Below, piece by piece: positions 17,789 to 26,431 of a stretch of 64,000 nucleotides of DNA. The notes beneath the pieces were generated by a model. That model saw only the letters and a list, made by a program, of their open reading frames with translations, was not told where the DNA came from and made no database searches. Origin of the DNA: an uncultured Marinobacterium sp. (GTDB lineage: Bacteria > Pseudomonadota > Gammaproteobacteria > Pseudomonadales > Balneatricaceae); contig CANMWJ010000019.1 of the NCBI GenBank assembly GCA_947501565.1, positions 1 through 64,000 on the forward strand, given 5' to 3'. Made by a program: the position numbers and the translations under genes. Every line of letters starts with the position of its first letter. The stretch's first letter is position 1.

Positions 17789-17818
17789 CCGGGCGACAGC
17801 TCTATGCGCCCGGCCTTT
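17789..17818 (+). terminator. Possible terminator of the moxR-VWA operon
   Basis: CCGGGCG (17789-17795) pairs with CGCCCGG (17807-17813), followed by CCTTTCT. The T run is weak. Confidence 0.5.
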
Positions 17819-17939
17819 CTCCGCTCGAAGCGGTATATCTCTGAACAGCCGCCGCTCTTCCGTACGTAGACACACCCACTCGATCAGAACCATCCGTTTC
17901 ATCTCCCCAATCACTACTGTTCACAACCACTTATCCGTT

Positions 17940-17969
17940 GTCAGGAACAGTCCATTTCCTGTTCCTGAC
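17940..17969 (+). promoter_or_regulatory. Hairpin 1 in the mdlA leader
   Basis: GTCAGGAACAG (17940-17950) pairs perfectly with CTGTTCCTGAC (17959-17969) around an 8-base loop. No T run follows. It lies about 65 bases before mdlA and may be an operator or part of a structured leader with the next hairpin. Confidence 0.6.
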
Positions 17970-17986
17970 CGTCGGAAACAGGCTAA

Positions 17987-18034
17987 CCTTTACAGATCTC
18001 ACCTCTTCCCGGAAATCTGTAAAGGATCTTTTTT
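17987..18034 (+). promoter_or_regulatory. Hairpin plus T run covering the mdlA ribosome-binding site
   Basis: CCTTTACAGAT (17987-17997) pairs with ATCTGTAAAGG (18015-18025) around a 17-base loop. ATCTTTTTT follows and ends exactly at the ATG of mdlA. The only plausible Shine-Dalgarno sequence, AAAGGA (18021-18026, 8 bases from the ATG), lies in the 3' arm. The element therefore looks both like a terminator and like a device hiding the ribosome-binding site. Which one operates, and what opens it, is not visible. Confidence 0.7.
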
Positions 18035-19774
18035 ATGGCGTTGTTTCGCCATCTAAGCTGGTTTTTTAAGGCTCATCTGGGCACCTACCTGATCGCCCTG
18101 GCGATGCTGGCTGGTGTTGCGCTGCTCAATGTCGCTATGCCCTACCTGATCGGCCAGACGATCGATCAACTGATCGCCGCAGGCGAGCTCGATCAATCGG
18201 TCAACAACTACCTGTTTCTGCTACTCGGCATGGGGCTGCTAATCTATCTGTTGCGCTTTGGCTGGCGCCTGATCCTTTTTGGCACCTCCTATCAACTGGG
18301 TGGTTTACTGCGTAAACGCTTCTACCAGCGCCTGACACGTCTGGGACCTGCGTTTTACAGCCGCCACGGCACAGGCGATCTGATGGCACGAGCCACCAAT
18401 GATATCGACGCGATCGAGCTGGCCGCAGGTGAAGGCGTCTTATCCGGTTTCGACGGTGCCCTCACCTTTATACTGGTGCTGTTTATGATGCTGGTTGTTA
18501 TCGATTGGCGCCTGACCCTCATCGCCCTGCTGCCTTTCCCTCTGATGGGGTACGGCTTCTATCGCATCTCACGCAAAGTACACCAACATTTCCAGAGTGC
18601 GCTCGAGTGTTTCTCCGATCTTAACGACCGAACGCAGGAGGCCTTGTCCGGCATCCGCCTGGTGAAAGCGATGGGCCGGGAGGATGCAGAAAGCGAGCAG
18701 TTCAACCGTATTGCGGCGAAAGCAGCTCGCTACAACTACAAAGTCGCGCGTAGCGAAGCGCTCTATGAACCGGTGATCTATCTCTGCCTGACCACTTCCC
18801 TGCTGCTGATTCTCGGTTACGGCGGCTGGCTAGTGTGGCAGGACCAGCTCAGCGTCGGTAAGCTGGCCAGCTTTACCCTCTATATGGGGCAGCTGATCTG
18901 GCCAATGTGGGCTTTTGGCTGGCTGCTCAATATCGTCGAGCGTGGCAGCGCCGCATTCACCCGGGTTGACGAACTGCTGCAAACGAAGGACACCATCTCC
19001 GATACTGGCGGTGCTGAACCGAACGGCCATGCACTGCAGGTGGAAGATCTCTATTTTTCTTACTCAGACGACACGATAAGAGTACTGGATCAAATTTCGT
19101 TCCAGCTGCCGGAGGGTAAGACGTTGGGGATCGTCGGCACAACCGGAGCCGGTAAAACGACTCTGATCCAGTTGCTGATGCGCCACTGGCAAACAGCTAC
19201 ATCATCGGTCCATATCGCGGGCACACCCATCGACGATATTCCACTGCAACAGCTTCGCGGCAGGTTCGCCTACGTGCCCCAGGATAGCTTCCTGTTCAGC
19301 CTGAGTATCGCCGAGAACATCGCACTGGCGCGGCCGGACGCATCGCCGGAGGCGATCAAACGGGTGGCCCATATCGCAGCACTGGACGGGGATATCGGGC
19401 AGTTTCCTGAAGGTTATCAGACACAGGTGGGCGAGCGTGGTGTCACCCTCTCCGGTGGACAACGCCAGCGTCTGGCGATCGCACGGGCATTACTGACCGA
19501 GGCACCGATCCTGATTCTGGACGACGCCCTGTCTGCCGTGGACGTGCATACCGAGCAGCAGATCCTCAGCTACCTGAATAACGGAACCACCACACGTACG
19601 CAGATCATTGTCAGCCACCGCCTGTCGGCAGTGGAGCACGCCGACGAGATCCTCGTCCTCAACCATGGGCAGGTTGCCGAGCGTGGCAGTCATCAGGAAC
19701 TGCTGAATAACGAAGGCTGGTATAGCCGTATGTGGACTTACCAGCAGATGGAGGCGGCGCTCGATGCAATCTGA
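18035..19774 (+). CDS. mdlA: ABC exporter half-transporter, MdlA type
   Basis: This 579-residue protein combines six transmembrane helices (residues 1-300) with an ATPase domain. The ATPase has Walker A GTTGAGKTT, the signature LSGGQRQR and Walker B LILDDALSAVD. It aligns with E. coli MdlA throughout, including LSWFF near the start, TGDLMARATNDIDAIELAAGEGVL and NIVERGSAAFTRVDELL, and probably pairs with the next gene as a heterodimeric exporter. The substrate of MdlAB is not established. The start codon directly follows a T run and hairpin that enclose the ribosome-binding site, suggesting controlled expression. Confidence 0.9.
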   Translation: MALFRHLSWFFKAHLGTYLIALAMLAGVALLNVAMPYLIGQTIDQLIAAGELDQSVNNYLFLLLGMGLLIYLLRFGWRLILFGTSYQLGGLLRKRFYQRLTRLGPAFYSRHGTGDLMARATNDIDAIELAAGEGVLSGFDGALTFILVLFMMLVVIDWRLTLIALLPFPLMGYGFYRISRKVHQHFQSALECFSDLNDRTQEALSGIRLVKAMGREDAESEQFNRIAAKAARYNYKVARSEALYEPVIYLCLTTSLLLILGYGGWLVWQDQLSVGKLASFTLYMGQLIWPMWAFGWLLNIVERGSAAFTRVDELLQTKDTISDTGGAEPNGHALQVEDLYFSYSDDTIRVLDQISFQLPEGKTLGIVGTTGAGKTTLIQLLMRHWQTATSSVHIAGTPIDDIPLQQLRGRFAYVPQDSFLFSLSIAENIALARPDASPEAIKRVAHIAALDGDIGQFPEGYQTQVGERGVTLSGGQRQRLAIARALLTEAPILILDDALSAVDVHTEQQILSYLNNGTTTRTQIIVSHRLSAVEHADEILVLNHGQVAERGSHQELLNNEGWYSRMWTYQQMEAALDAI

Positions 19775-21545
19775 TAGATCGGATAGGACAAAGAACAATG
19801 CCGCCCGCCGCGGTACCTTCAAACTGCTGACCGACTACATCTTTCGCGACAAAGCCCTGCTGACCCGCGCCAGTCTGCTGCTGGTGCTGGCCACAGCCGC
19901 CGACGTAGCCGGCCCGATCCTCGGTAAGATCTTTATCGACGACTACCTGATGCTGCGCAATTTCGACCAACAGGCGCTGATCATTCTGCTATTGCTCTAC
20001 CTGATCAGCCAGGTTGCCGCGGCCTGGCTGCGTTACCAGCAAACGATGCGTTTCACCGAGATGGCTTTGAATGCCGTACAGGATATCCGCCAGCGGGTAT
20101 TCGTTCACGTACTCAAGTTACCGATGGCCTACTTCGACCATGCCCGCACCGGCCAGCTGGTCAGTCGTATCACCAACGACACTGAAGCGATCAAGGATCT
20201 CTATGTCCAGTTTCTGTCGGTGGTGATGGGTAATCTGATCCTGCTGATCGGCATTATGGTGGCGATGGCGCTGCTGGATCTGCAACTGATGCTGGCATCG
20301 ATGCTGCTGATCCCGAGTGTGGCCGGGGTGATCTATCTGTACGAAAAGTTCAGCGGACCGGCTGTGCAGCACGCGCGACATCTGCGCTCGGAGATCAACG
20401 CCGGGGTCAGCGAATCGATCGCCGGCATGTCGGTGATACAGGCTAGCAATCAACAGCAACGCTTTACGCAGCAGTTTGATGAGGTGAACGAGGATTACTA
20501 CCGGGCGCGTATGCGCTCAATCAAGGTCAGCGCGATTCTGCTGCGCCCCGCCATCGATCTGCTCAGTATCAGCGTCCTGGTGGCCATCATCTGGATGTTC
20601 GGTCTGCAGGTCACCGCCGGTGTTGCCGAAGTCGGCGTACTCTACGCCTTTCTGAGTTATCTGGGGCGTTTTACTGAACCCCTGGCCGAGGTCACCCAAC
20701 GATTCAATCTCTACCAACAGGCGATGGTAGCCGGGGAACGCGTCTACAGCCTGATCAACGAAACCGAACAGGAGTACCGGGACACACCCGCCCACGTCAG
20801 CCAGGGCGCAATTAAGGTTGATAATCTGCAGTTTGCCTATCAAGAGAATAAGCCGGTACTACACGGTCTGAACTTTTCGATTCAGCCCGGCGAGTTATAT
20901 GCCATCGTGGGCCATACGGGCAGCGGTAAGAGCACCCTGCTGAGCTTGTTACTCAATTTTTACACGCCCAACGCAGGCACCATCCGTGTGGATAACCAGC
21001 CCCTCGACCAGTTCAGCCATGACAACCTGCGCGGCGGCATCGGCCTGATTCCGCAGGAGCCGTTTATTATCGCTGGCTCCCTGCATGACAATATCGATAT
21101 GGGACACGGCCTGCCGGATGACGCCATTCAGAAAGCAGCTGAGCAGGCACACCTGATGGATACGATCCGCCAGCTTCCCGACGGGCTGAATACAGCGCTG
21201 GGGGAGCGCGGGATGCGTTTATCCACAGGACAACGTCAGCAATTGGTGATCGCACGGGCACTGGCGGCATCACCGAAAATTTTGCTGCTGGACGAAGCCA
21301 CCGCCAACGTGGACAGCGAAACCGAACAGGTGATCCAGCGCGCTCTGAACGAGCTGCGCGGTCAGGTCACGATGGTTGTGATCGCCCACCGGCTTTCAAC
21401 CATTCACCACGCTGACCAGATACTGGTTTTATCCCATGGCGAGATTGTGGAACGGGGCAACCATCCAGAATTGATGGCACAACCTGAAGGGCTCTACCGC
21501 TCCATGTATCAGCTGCAACAGCAAGCGCAGAGGCTGGAGATGTAA
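19764..21545 (+). CDS. mdlB: ABC exporter half-transporter, MdlB type
   Basis: This 593-residue protein is the same length as E. coli MdlB. It has the membrane domain with GQLVSRITNDTEAIKDLYV, Walker A GHTGSGKST, the signature segment LSTGQRQQL and Walker B ILLLDEATANVD. The signature is LSTGQ rather than LSGGQ, a change often seen in one half of asymmetric heterodimeric exporters. The gene overlaps mdlA by 11 bases. Its stop is 2 bases from the end of the convergent DUF1289 gene, with no terminator between. Confidence 0.9.
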   Translation: MQSDRSDRTKNNAARRGTFKLLTDYIFRDKALLTRASLLLVLATAADVAGPILGKIFIDDYLMLRNFDQQALIILLLLYLISQVAAAWLRYQQTMRFTEMALNAVQDIRQRVFVHVLKLPMAYFDHARTGQLVSRITNDTEAIKDLYVQFLSVVMGNLILLIGIMVAMALLDLQLMLASMLLIPSVAGVIYLYEKFSGPAVQHARHLRSEINAGVSESIAGMSVIQASNQQQRFTQQFDEVNEDYYRARMRSIKVSAILLRPAIDLLSISVLVAIIWMFGLQVTAGVAEVGVLYAFLSYLGRFTEPLAEVTQRFNLYQQAMVAGERVYSLINETEQEYRDTPAHVSQGAIKVDNLQFAYQENKPVLHGLNFSIQPGELYAIVGHTGSGKSTLLSLLLNFYTPNAGTIRVDNQPLDQFSHDNLRGGIGLIPQEPFIIAGSLHDNIDMGHGLPDDAIQKAAEQAHLMDTIRQLPDGLNTALGERGMRLSTGQRQQLVIARALAASPKILLLDEATANVDSETEQVIQRALNELRGQVTMVVIAHRLSTIHHADQILVLSHGEIVERGNHPELMAQPEGLYRSMYQLQQQAQRLEM

Positions 21546-21547
21546 TA

Positions 21548-21730
21548 CTAGTCTTGAGCTTCTGAGCGTCGTTTTTTGCACCGTCGCAACACCTGCTCTC
21601 GTTGCAGACAATCAGAATCTGCCCAGCCGACTATCTCCTCGATCGAGCGATAACAGCCCACGCAGATGTCCTGATCGTTAAGACAGCAGTTTCGAATACA
21701 GGGCGAATCTGGCAACACCGTCTTTTGCAT
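21548..21730 (-). CDS. DUF1289 family protein
   Basis: This 60-residue protein has the DUF1289 pattern SPCIRNCCLNDQDICVGCYRSIEEIVGW. Conserved cysteines suggest a small metal-binding (probably zinc or Fe-S) fold. The ATG at 21730 was chosen because it gives the family N terminus and has GGGAG upstream. A longer frame to 21763 would run into the uraA terminator. It is transcribed in the same direction as uraA but after a strong terminator. Function unknown. Confidence 0.82.
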   Translation of the reverse strand: MQKTVLPDSPCIRNCCLNDQDICVGCYRSIEEIVGWADSDCLQREQVLRRCKKRRSEAQD

Positions 21731-21744
21731 TCCGCTCTCCCATA

Positions 21745-21782
21745 ACAAAAAAGCCGCTTCCAACTGAATCAGAAGCGGCTTT
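21745..21782 (-). terminator. Rho-independent terminator of upp-uraA
   Basis: On the minus strand AAAGCCGCTTC (21782-21772) pairs with GAAGCGGCTTT (21760-21750), followed by a run of T (complement of the A run 21747-21752). Confidence 0.9.
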
Positions 21783-21805
21783 CTCAGACAAGCTACAAGA
21801 TATGT

Positions 21806-23095
21806 TTAACGACCGTGGTTAACCATATCTTCAACGACCGCCTGCTCTTCGTGCAGATCATCGGCAGCAGGTTTTGGCATCGGCAGAATCAGGTTCAGCG
21901 CGATCGCTACCAGACCACAAAGGCTGACGCCCTGCAGGTTCAGGTCGCCACTGCCGATCGCCATACCACCGATACCGAATACCAGCGTAGTGGAAACGAT
22001 CACAAGGTTGCGCTGCTCACCCAGATCCACGCGTGCTTTGACCAGAGTATTCAGACCAACACTGGCGATGGAACCGAACAGCAGGATCAGAATACCACCC
22101 ATAACCGGTGCCGGAATGGTCTGCAGCAACACGCCAAACTTGGAAACAAACGCCAACAGGATGGCGAATACGGACGCCCACAGCATGATCTTCGGATTGA
22201 ACGCTTTGGTCAGCATCACCGCACCGGTCACTTCGGAGTAGGTGGTGTTTGGCGGACCACCAAACAGGGATGCAGCTGAGGTCGCAATACCGTCACCAAA
22301 CAGTGTACGGTGCAGGCCTGGCTTCTTCAGGTAATCCTTGCCGGTCACGTTACCGATCGCCAGCACGTCACCCACGTGTTCAATCGCTGGCGCAATCGCC
22401 ACCGGCAGCATGAAAAGAATCGCGGCCAGATTGAACTCCGGGGTTACAAAGTCAGGCATCGCAAATACCGGTGCTTCCGCTACTTTGGTCATATCAACCA
22501 TGCCCATAGTGTTAGCGGCGATATAACCCACCAGTACACCCGCCAGAATCGGCACCAGGCGGAAGACGCCTTTCGCCATAGTCGCTACCAGCAGCGTAGT
22601 CAGCAGTGCGACCATAGAAACGATCATCGCATCTTCGTACGGGAACAGCTCGATGGCACCGTCGCCGGTTTTACCCATCGCCATATTCACCGCAATCGGC
22701 GCCAGGCCCAGACCAATCACCATAATGACCGGACCGGTTACCACCGGCGGCATGATACGGTGCAGGAAACCGGAACCTTTAATCTTCACCAGCATCGCCA
22801 GCAGCATGTACACCACACCGGCCGCGAACAGCGCCCCCATGGTAGCAGCTACACCCCAGGTCTGGGTGCTGTAGGTGATTGGCGCGATAAACACGAAGGA
22901 GGACGCCAGAAAGACCGGCACAGAGTTTTTAGTCACTGCGTGGAACAGCAGGGTACCCAGACCCGCTGTAAACAGCGCAACACTCGGGTTCAGACCGGTC
23001 AGCAGCGGCATCAGCACCAATGCGCCAAACGCCACAAACAGCATCTGTGAACCCGCAAGGATCGTGCGCGGATTTGTGAAGGATGAATCACTCAT
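21806..23095 (-). CDS. uraA: Uracil permease
   Basis: UraA imports uracil with protons across the inner membrane (NCS2 family). The 429-residue protein has about 14 hydrophobic segments and the family motifs GVAATMGALFAAG, EHVGDVLAIGNVTGKDY (carrying the substrate-binding Glu region) and GGPPNTTYSEVTGA. The length matches E. coli UraA (429). It lies 19 bases after upp in the same operon, so uptake and conversion of uracil to UMP are encoded together. A strong terminator follows. Confidence 0.95.
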   Translation of the reverse strand: MSDSSFTNPRTILAGSQMLFVAFGALVLMPLLTGLNPSVALFTAGLGTLLFHAVTKNSVPVFLASSFVFIAPITYSTQTWGVAATMGALFAAGVVYMLLAMLVKIKGSGFLHRIMPPVVTGPVIMVIGLGLAPIAVNMAMGKTGDGAIELFPYEDAMIVSMVALLTTLLVATMAKGVFRLVPILAGVLVGYIAANTMGMVDMTKVAEAPVFAMPDFVTPEFNLAAILFMLPVAIAPAIEHVGDVLAIGNVTGKDYLKKPGLHRTLFGDGIATSAASLFGGPPNTTYSEVTGAVMLTKAFNPKIMLWASVFAILLAFVSKFGVLLQTIPAPVMGGILILLFGSIASVGLNTLVKARVDLGEQRNLVIVSTTLVFGIGGMAIGSGDLNLQGVSLCGLVAIALNLILPMPKPAADDLHEEQAVVEDMVNHGR

Positions 23096-23114
23096 TCAGG
23101 TAAGCTCCTGTTAC

Positions 23115-23741
23115 TTACTGAGTACCAAAGATTTTGTCACCCGCGTCACCCAGACCCGGGATAATGTATCCCTGTTCGTTCAGGTGGCTGTCCACAGACG
23201 CCACGTACAGGTCCACGTCCGGGTGTGCTGCCTGCAATTTTTCGACACCTTCAGGTGCAGCCACAAGCACCAGTGCACGGATGCTGGTGCAGCCAGCTTT
23301 CTTCAGCATATCGATGGTCGCGATCATCGAACCACCGGTCGCCAACATCGGGTCGATCACCAACGAGATACGGTTATCGATATCCCCCGCCAGCTTCTCG
23401 AAATAAGCAACAGGCTCAAGAGTTTCCTCGTCACGGTATAGACCCACCACGCTGATTTTTGCGCTTGGTACCAGCTCCAGCACACCGTCCAGCATACCCA
23501 GACCCGCACGCAGAATCGGTACGACAGTAATCTTCTTACCTTTAATACGCTCAGCCTGTACTTCACCGCACCAGCCGTCCAGCGTGTACTCTTCCAGCTC
23601 CAGATCCTTGGTCGCTTCGTAGGTCAGCAGACAGCCTACCTCAGCAGCCAGCTGGCGGAAGCTGCGGGTACTCATATCCTTCGCCCGCATTAAGCCGATT
23701 TTGTGCTTAACCAGCGGGTGATTAATCTCTTTTACACTCAT
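23115..23741 (-). CDS. upp: Uracil phosphoribosyltransferase
   Basis: Upp converts uracil and PRPP to UMP, the pyrimidine salvage step. The 208-residue protein has [14 protein letters not shown] near residue 75 and the PRPP-binding motif [12 protein letters not shown] near 128. It ends in [11 protein letters not shown] as in E. coli. GAGGT lies 8 bases before the ATG. It is first of the upp-uraA operon, divergent from hpt across 181 bases, an arrangement also known from Pseudomonas. Confidence 0.97.
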   Translation of the reverse strand: MSVKEINHPLVKHKIGLMRAKDMSTRSFRQLAAEVGCLLTYEATKDLELEEYTLDGWCGEVQAERIKGKKITVVPILRAGLGMLDGVLELVPSAKISVVGLYRDEETLEPVAYFEKLAGDIDNRISLVIDPMLATGGSMIATIDMLKKAGCTSIRALVLVAAPEGVEKLQAAHPDVDLYVASVDSHLNEQGYIIPGLGDAGDKIFGTQ

Positions 23742-23922
23742 TTTTGGACCTCGAAATGAAGCTTTTAGGAAACATTCAGCATGGATAGGAAAAACTTGGT
23801 AATATTAGCGAAATCGTTCAAAAAAGTCATCGCTGTCATCACGCCGTTTATCCGTTAATCGGCAAGCACAGCGCGCATTTTCAGCCCCCGTTATCACCCA
23901 CATTCAGGAGTTATCCAAAACC

Positions 23923-24483
23923 ATGTCCGCTGCTGATCTTGATCACATTAAACAGGTCTATATGCAGGCTGATCTGCTCTACAGTGAAAACGAAGTTGAG
24001 CAGGCGATCTTCCGGATGTCGGTTGAGATTACCGAAGATATGATGGATATGAATCCGGTGGTATTCAGCATCATGAATGGCGGTCTGGTGACGGGCGGTA
24101 AGTTATTAACCCGCCTGAACTTCCCATTGGAAGCGGGTTATATGCACGCCACCCGTTATCGCAACAGCACCGAGGGCCATGGCCTGGAGTGGAAAGTAAG
24201 ACCGATGATCGACTTCAAAGACCGACCGGTACTGATCATCGACGACATCCATGACGAAGGCCACACCCTGGCTGAGATCTCCGATTACTGCCTGGAACAG
24301 GGTGCCAGCGAAGTGCGTATCGCGGTGCTGGTCGATAAACAGCATGACCGTAAGGCGCGCCCGGAGATGAAAGCGGATTACATCGGCATTGAGATCGAAG
24401 ACCGCTACATTTTTGGCTACGGCATGGACTACAAAGGATACTGGCGCAATGCCCCTGGTATCTTCGCAGTAAAAGGCCTTTAA
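23923..24483 (+). CDS. hpt: Hypoxanthine-guanine phosphoribosyltransferase
   Basis: Hpt salvages hypoxanthine and guanine to IMP and GMP with PRPP. The 186-residue protein contains VVFSIMNGGLVTGGKLL, the PRPP motif VLIIDDIHDEGHTL near residue 105, and the C-terminal FGYGMDYKGYWRN block near the base-binding site. It resembles the Pseudomonas-type enzyme next to upp rather than the E. coli Hpt neighbourhood. AGGAG precedes the ATG at 11-base spacing. Purine and pyrimidine salvage genes are thus divergent neighbours. Confidence 0.93.
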   Translation: MSAADLDHIKQVYMQADLLYSENEVEQAIFRMSVEITEDMMDMNPVVFSIMNGGLVTGGKLLTRLNFPLEAGYMHATRYRNSTEGHGLEWKVRPMIDFKDRPVLIIDDIHDEGHTLAEISDYCLEQGASEVRIAVLVDKQHDRKARPEMKADYIGIEIEDRYIFGYGMDYKGYWRNAPGIFAVKGL

Positions 24484-24558
24484 GACACAATCCAAAAACA
24501 GGGTTAACGGAGATAGCTGATCGCTATAAAAGGTGACAGTTTCATGAATTATTATCTG

Positions 24559-24586
24559 TTGCCCGCAGAGCATTTTTAGATAAAAT
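24559..24586 (+). promoter_or_regulatory. Probable promoter of the 41-residue ORF
   Basis: TTGCCC (24559-24564) and TAAAAT (24581-24586) are 16 bases apart. The predicted start is about 25 bases before the ATG at 24619. Confidence 0.45.
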
Positions 24587-24618
24587 CGGTTGTGACATAA
24601 ACAACCAACGGTTAAATC

Positions 24619-24744
24619 ATGACGGAAGTCGTCATTCTGGTCGTTTCCACGGCCATGCTCCTGATGTGGTTGCTGAGTTTACGTAACAAAGCAATCGAGA
24701 TGCGTCGCCAACGCCTGACTAACAGCGATATGGATCTGGAGTAA
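24619..24744 (+). CDS. Possible 41-residue single-pass membrane microprotein
   Basis: A short frame encodes MTEVVILVVSTAMLLMWLLS, followed by a basic stretch (RNKAIEMRRQR) and an acidic tail. This is one hydrophobic helix of about 18 residues with positive charges after it, a typical Nout-Cin small membrane protein. A promoter-like pair precedes it and a strong terminator follows 41 bases after the stop, so it fills its own transcription unit. The ribosome-binding site is weak (ACGG). No family was recognised, and translation is inferred from composition and context. Confidence 0.6.
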   Translation: MTEVVILVVSTAMLLMWLLSLRNKAIEMRRQRLTNSDMDLE

Positions 24745-24785
24745 GCGGTTCACGCCGCATAACCAAAACGGTTACCTGAACATAC

Positions 24786-24833
24786 AAAAAAGCCGCTATG
24801 CCAGCACTCAGCTGTCGCAATAGCGGCTTTTTT
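24786..24833. terminator. Bidirectional terminator
   Basis: AAAAAAGCCGCTA (24786-24798) pairs with TAGCGGCTTTTTT (24821-24833) around a 22-base loop. T runs follow on both strands, serving the microprotein gene and the convergent parA. Confidence 0.9.
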
Positions 24834-24849
24834 CACTTCTGCCCTGCGT

Positions 24850-25623
24850 TTACTGCTGATACAGTTCCTCAAACAGAGCAACAAATTCCAGCGTCATCTT
24901 GTGCTTCGGTGCCAGATGGATCAGCGGAATGCCTTCGTTGTGAGACTCTTTCATCTTCACAGACGACGAGATCTTGGTATTCAGCACCGGCAGGTCATCA
25001 GCCAGCAACTCATCAACAATCGCCTGAGGCAAGGTAGCACGTGGCTGGAACTGATTTACCACGATGCCCTCAATCTGCAACCCTTCATTGTGGTCCATCT
25101 GAGTTTCCTGCACGTTAGCCAGCAGGCTGTACAAAGCCTGACGGGCGAATTCATCGCAATCAAATGGAATCAGGCAGCGTTCAGCCGCAACCAGCGCGGA
25201 CAGGGTAAAGAAGTTGAATGCAGGCGGTGTATCGATATAAACCGCATCGTACTCTGCCTCCAGCTTACCGAGTGCATCACGCAACTTATAGATTTTATGC
25301 TTGGACTCGAGCTTCGACTGCAGATCGCCCAGGTTGTAGCTGGCCGGCAAAAGATGCAGGTTTTCGTAGTCCGTTTTGTGGATAAAGGTATCCGGTGTAG
25401 CGGGATTAACCTGAAAACTCAGCGTCTGCTCAAAGAAATCGCGCACGCTGGGCGTAACATCCATATAGTCATCCCCTAACAGGTAATGACTGGAGTTGCA
25501 TTGAGGATCCAGATCCACCACCAGAGTCCGCAAACCACGGGCTGCGCTGATTGTGGCCAGGTTCACCGCAATACTGGATTTACCCACACCACCTTTCTGG
25601 TTAAATACAACGCGTCGCATCAT
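24850..25623 (-). CDS. ParA-family ATPase, orphan
   Basis: This 257-residue protein has the deviant Walker A KGGVGKSS at about residues 10-17, a Walker A' segment LVVDLDPQCNSSHYLLGDD near 40, and YIDTPPAFNFFTLSALVAAE near 125. This matches the ParA/Soj ATPases that position cargo by patterning on the nucleoid. The start is the first of two adjacent ATGs with AGGAG 7 bases upstream. The long frame to 25782 has no support. No parB gene or obvious parS site is next to it, so it is probably not the chromosome partition locus. It may position another cargo. Family firm, role open. Confidence 0.88.
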   Translation of the reverse strand: MMRRVVFNQKGGVGKSSIAVNLATISAARGLRTLVVDLDPQCNSSHYLLGDDYMDVTPSVRDFFEQTLSFQVNPATPDTFIHKTDYENLHLLPASYNLGDLQSKLESKHKIYKLRDALGKLEAEYDAVYIDTPPAFNFFTLSALVAAERCLIPFDCDEFARQALYSLLANVQETQMDHNEGLQIEGIVVNQFQPRATLPQAIVDELLADDLPVLNTKISSSVKMKESHNEGIPLIHLAPKHKMTLEFVALFEELYQQ

Positions 25624-25951
25624 CTTTCCGCTCCTTGCAATCGAGCTATCTACCACAACCGGTTTTTGCAATGCAATATCTAAAAAATTGAACCGAACGT
25701 CAATCTTTATGTCAGTAAACTGCGGCAAACTACCGGAAAACAATCGAGTAGGTTGAACTGAGCATAAATAACGCAAAAACAAGGCCGACCTTAGTCGAAC
25801 CTCGTAGCGAAATCGCGTCTATTTTCGCGAAAGTTGATAGAAAACAACTAAAACTTGCCATGTTGTAGACATCGAGATTTTAGTTGTGCAAACTATACCG
25901 CTAATTCACTCTCAGTGGCATGATTCAGCGCGTCTTCGCTAAGGCTGTGAT
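25624..25951. other. Divergent intergenic region parA / aroQ
   Basis: This 328-base AT-rich region has no gene. It holds the start-side sequences of parA and aroQ and a long inverted repeat (25844-25887). No convincing -35/-10 pair was fixed for either gene. Confidence 0.6.
25844..25887. repeat. 10-bp inverted repeat upstream of aroQ-accBC
   Basis: ACAACTAAAA (25844-25853) and TTTTAGTTGT (25878-25887) are perfect arms around 24 bases. A small nested repeat, ATGT/ACAT, lies at 25860-25872. It is 65 bases before aroQ. It could be an operator or a leader hairpin; no T run follows. Confidence 0.7.
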
Positions 25952-26389
25952 ATGGCAAAAATTCTTGTTCTGCATGGACCCAACTTGAACCTGCTCGGCA
26001 CCCGTGAGCCAGAAGTTTATGGTTCAACCACGCTGGCAGACATCGAACAGGAACTGACGCAACAAGCCAGCGATGCGGGCCACGATCTGAACAGTTTTCA
26101 GAGCAACGCCGAGTTTGAACTTATTGAACGCATTCACAAGGCACGTGATGAAGGCGTCGCTTTCATCATCATCAACCCGGCTGCGTTCACTCATACCAGC
26201 GTTGCCCTACGCGATGCCCTGCTGGGTGTCGACATCCCTTTTATCGAGGTACACCTTTCCAACGTTCACGCACGTGAAGCGTTCCGCCACCACTCCTATT
26301 TTTCGGATAAGGCGGTTGGCGTGATCTGCGGTCTGGGTGCCCAGGGATACCAATTTGCATTGCAATCTGCCTGCACACAGATTGCGTGA
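25952..26389 (+). CDS. aroQ: 3-dehydroquinate dehydratase, type II
   Basis: AroQ removes water from 3-dehydroquinate in the shikimate pathway. The 145-residue type II enzyme has [19 protein letters not shown] at the N terminus, containing the catalytic Tyr region, and [12 protein letters not shown]. It also has [17 protein letters not shown] near residue 75 and [17 protein letters not shown] with the catalytic His. The length matches the dodecameric type II family. The gene heads a cluster with accB and accC, an order conserved in Pseudomonas relatives. Confidence 0.96.
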   Translation: MAKILVLHGPNLNLLGTREPEVYGSTTLADIEQELTQQASDAGHDLNSFQSNAEFELIERIHKARDEGVAFIIINPAAFTHTSVALRDALLGVDIPFIEVHLSNVHAREAFRHHSYFSDKAVGVICGLGAQGYQFALQSACTQIA

Positions 26390-26431
26390 TACCGAACAGC
26401 AACAGTAACCGCTAAAGAGATATTACCCAGA

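Noticed and set aside
17769-18056. A 95-residue frame in the gap between the VWA gene and mdlA
   Set aside because: Arg/Ser-rich, lacks a ribosome-binding site, covers two hairpins and overlaps the true mdlA start.
24850-25623. ParA as sign of a plasmid or genomic island
   Set aside because: No parB, replication or integrase genes are nearby, and flanks are core chromosomal genes with matching composition.
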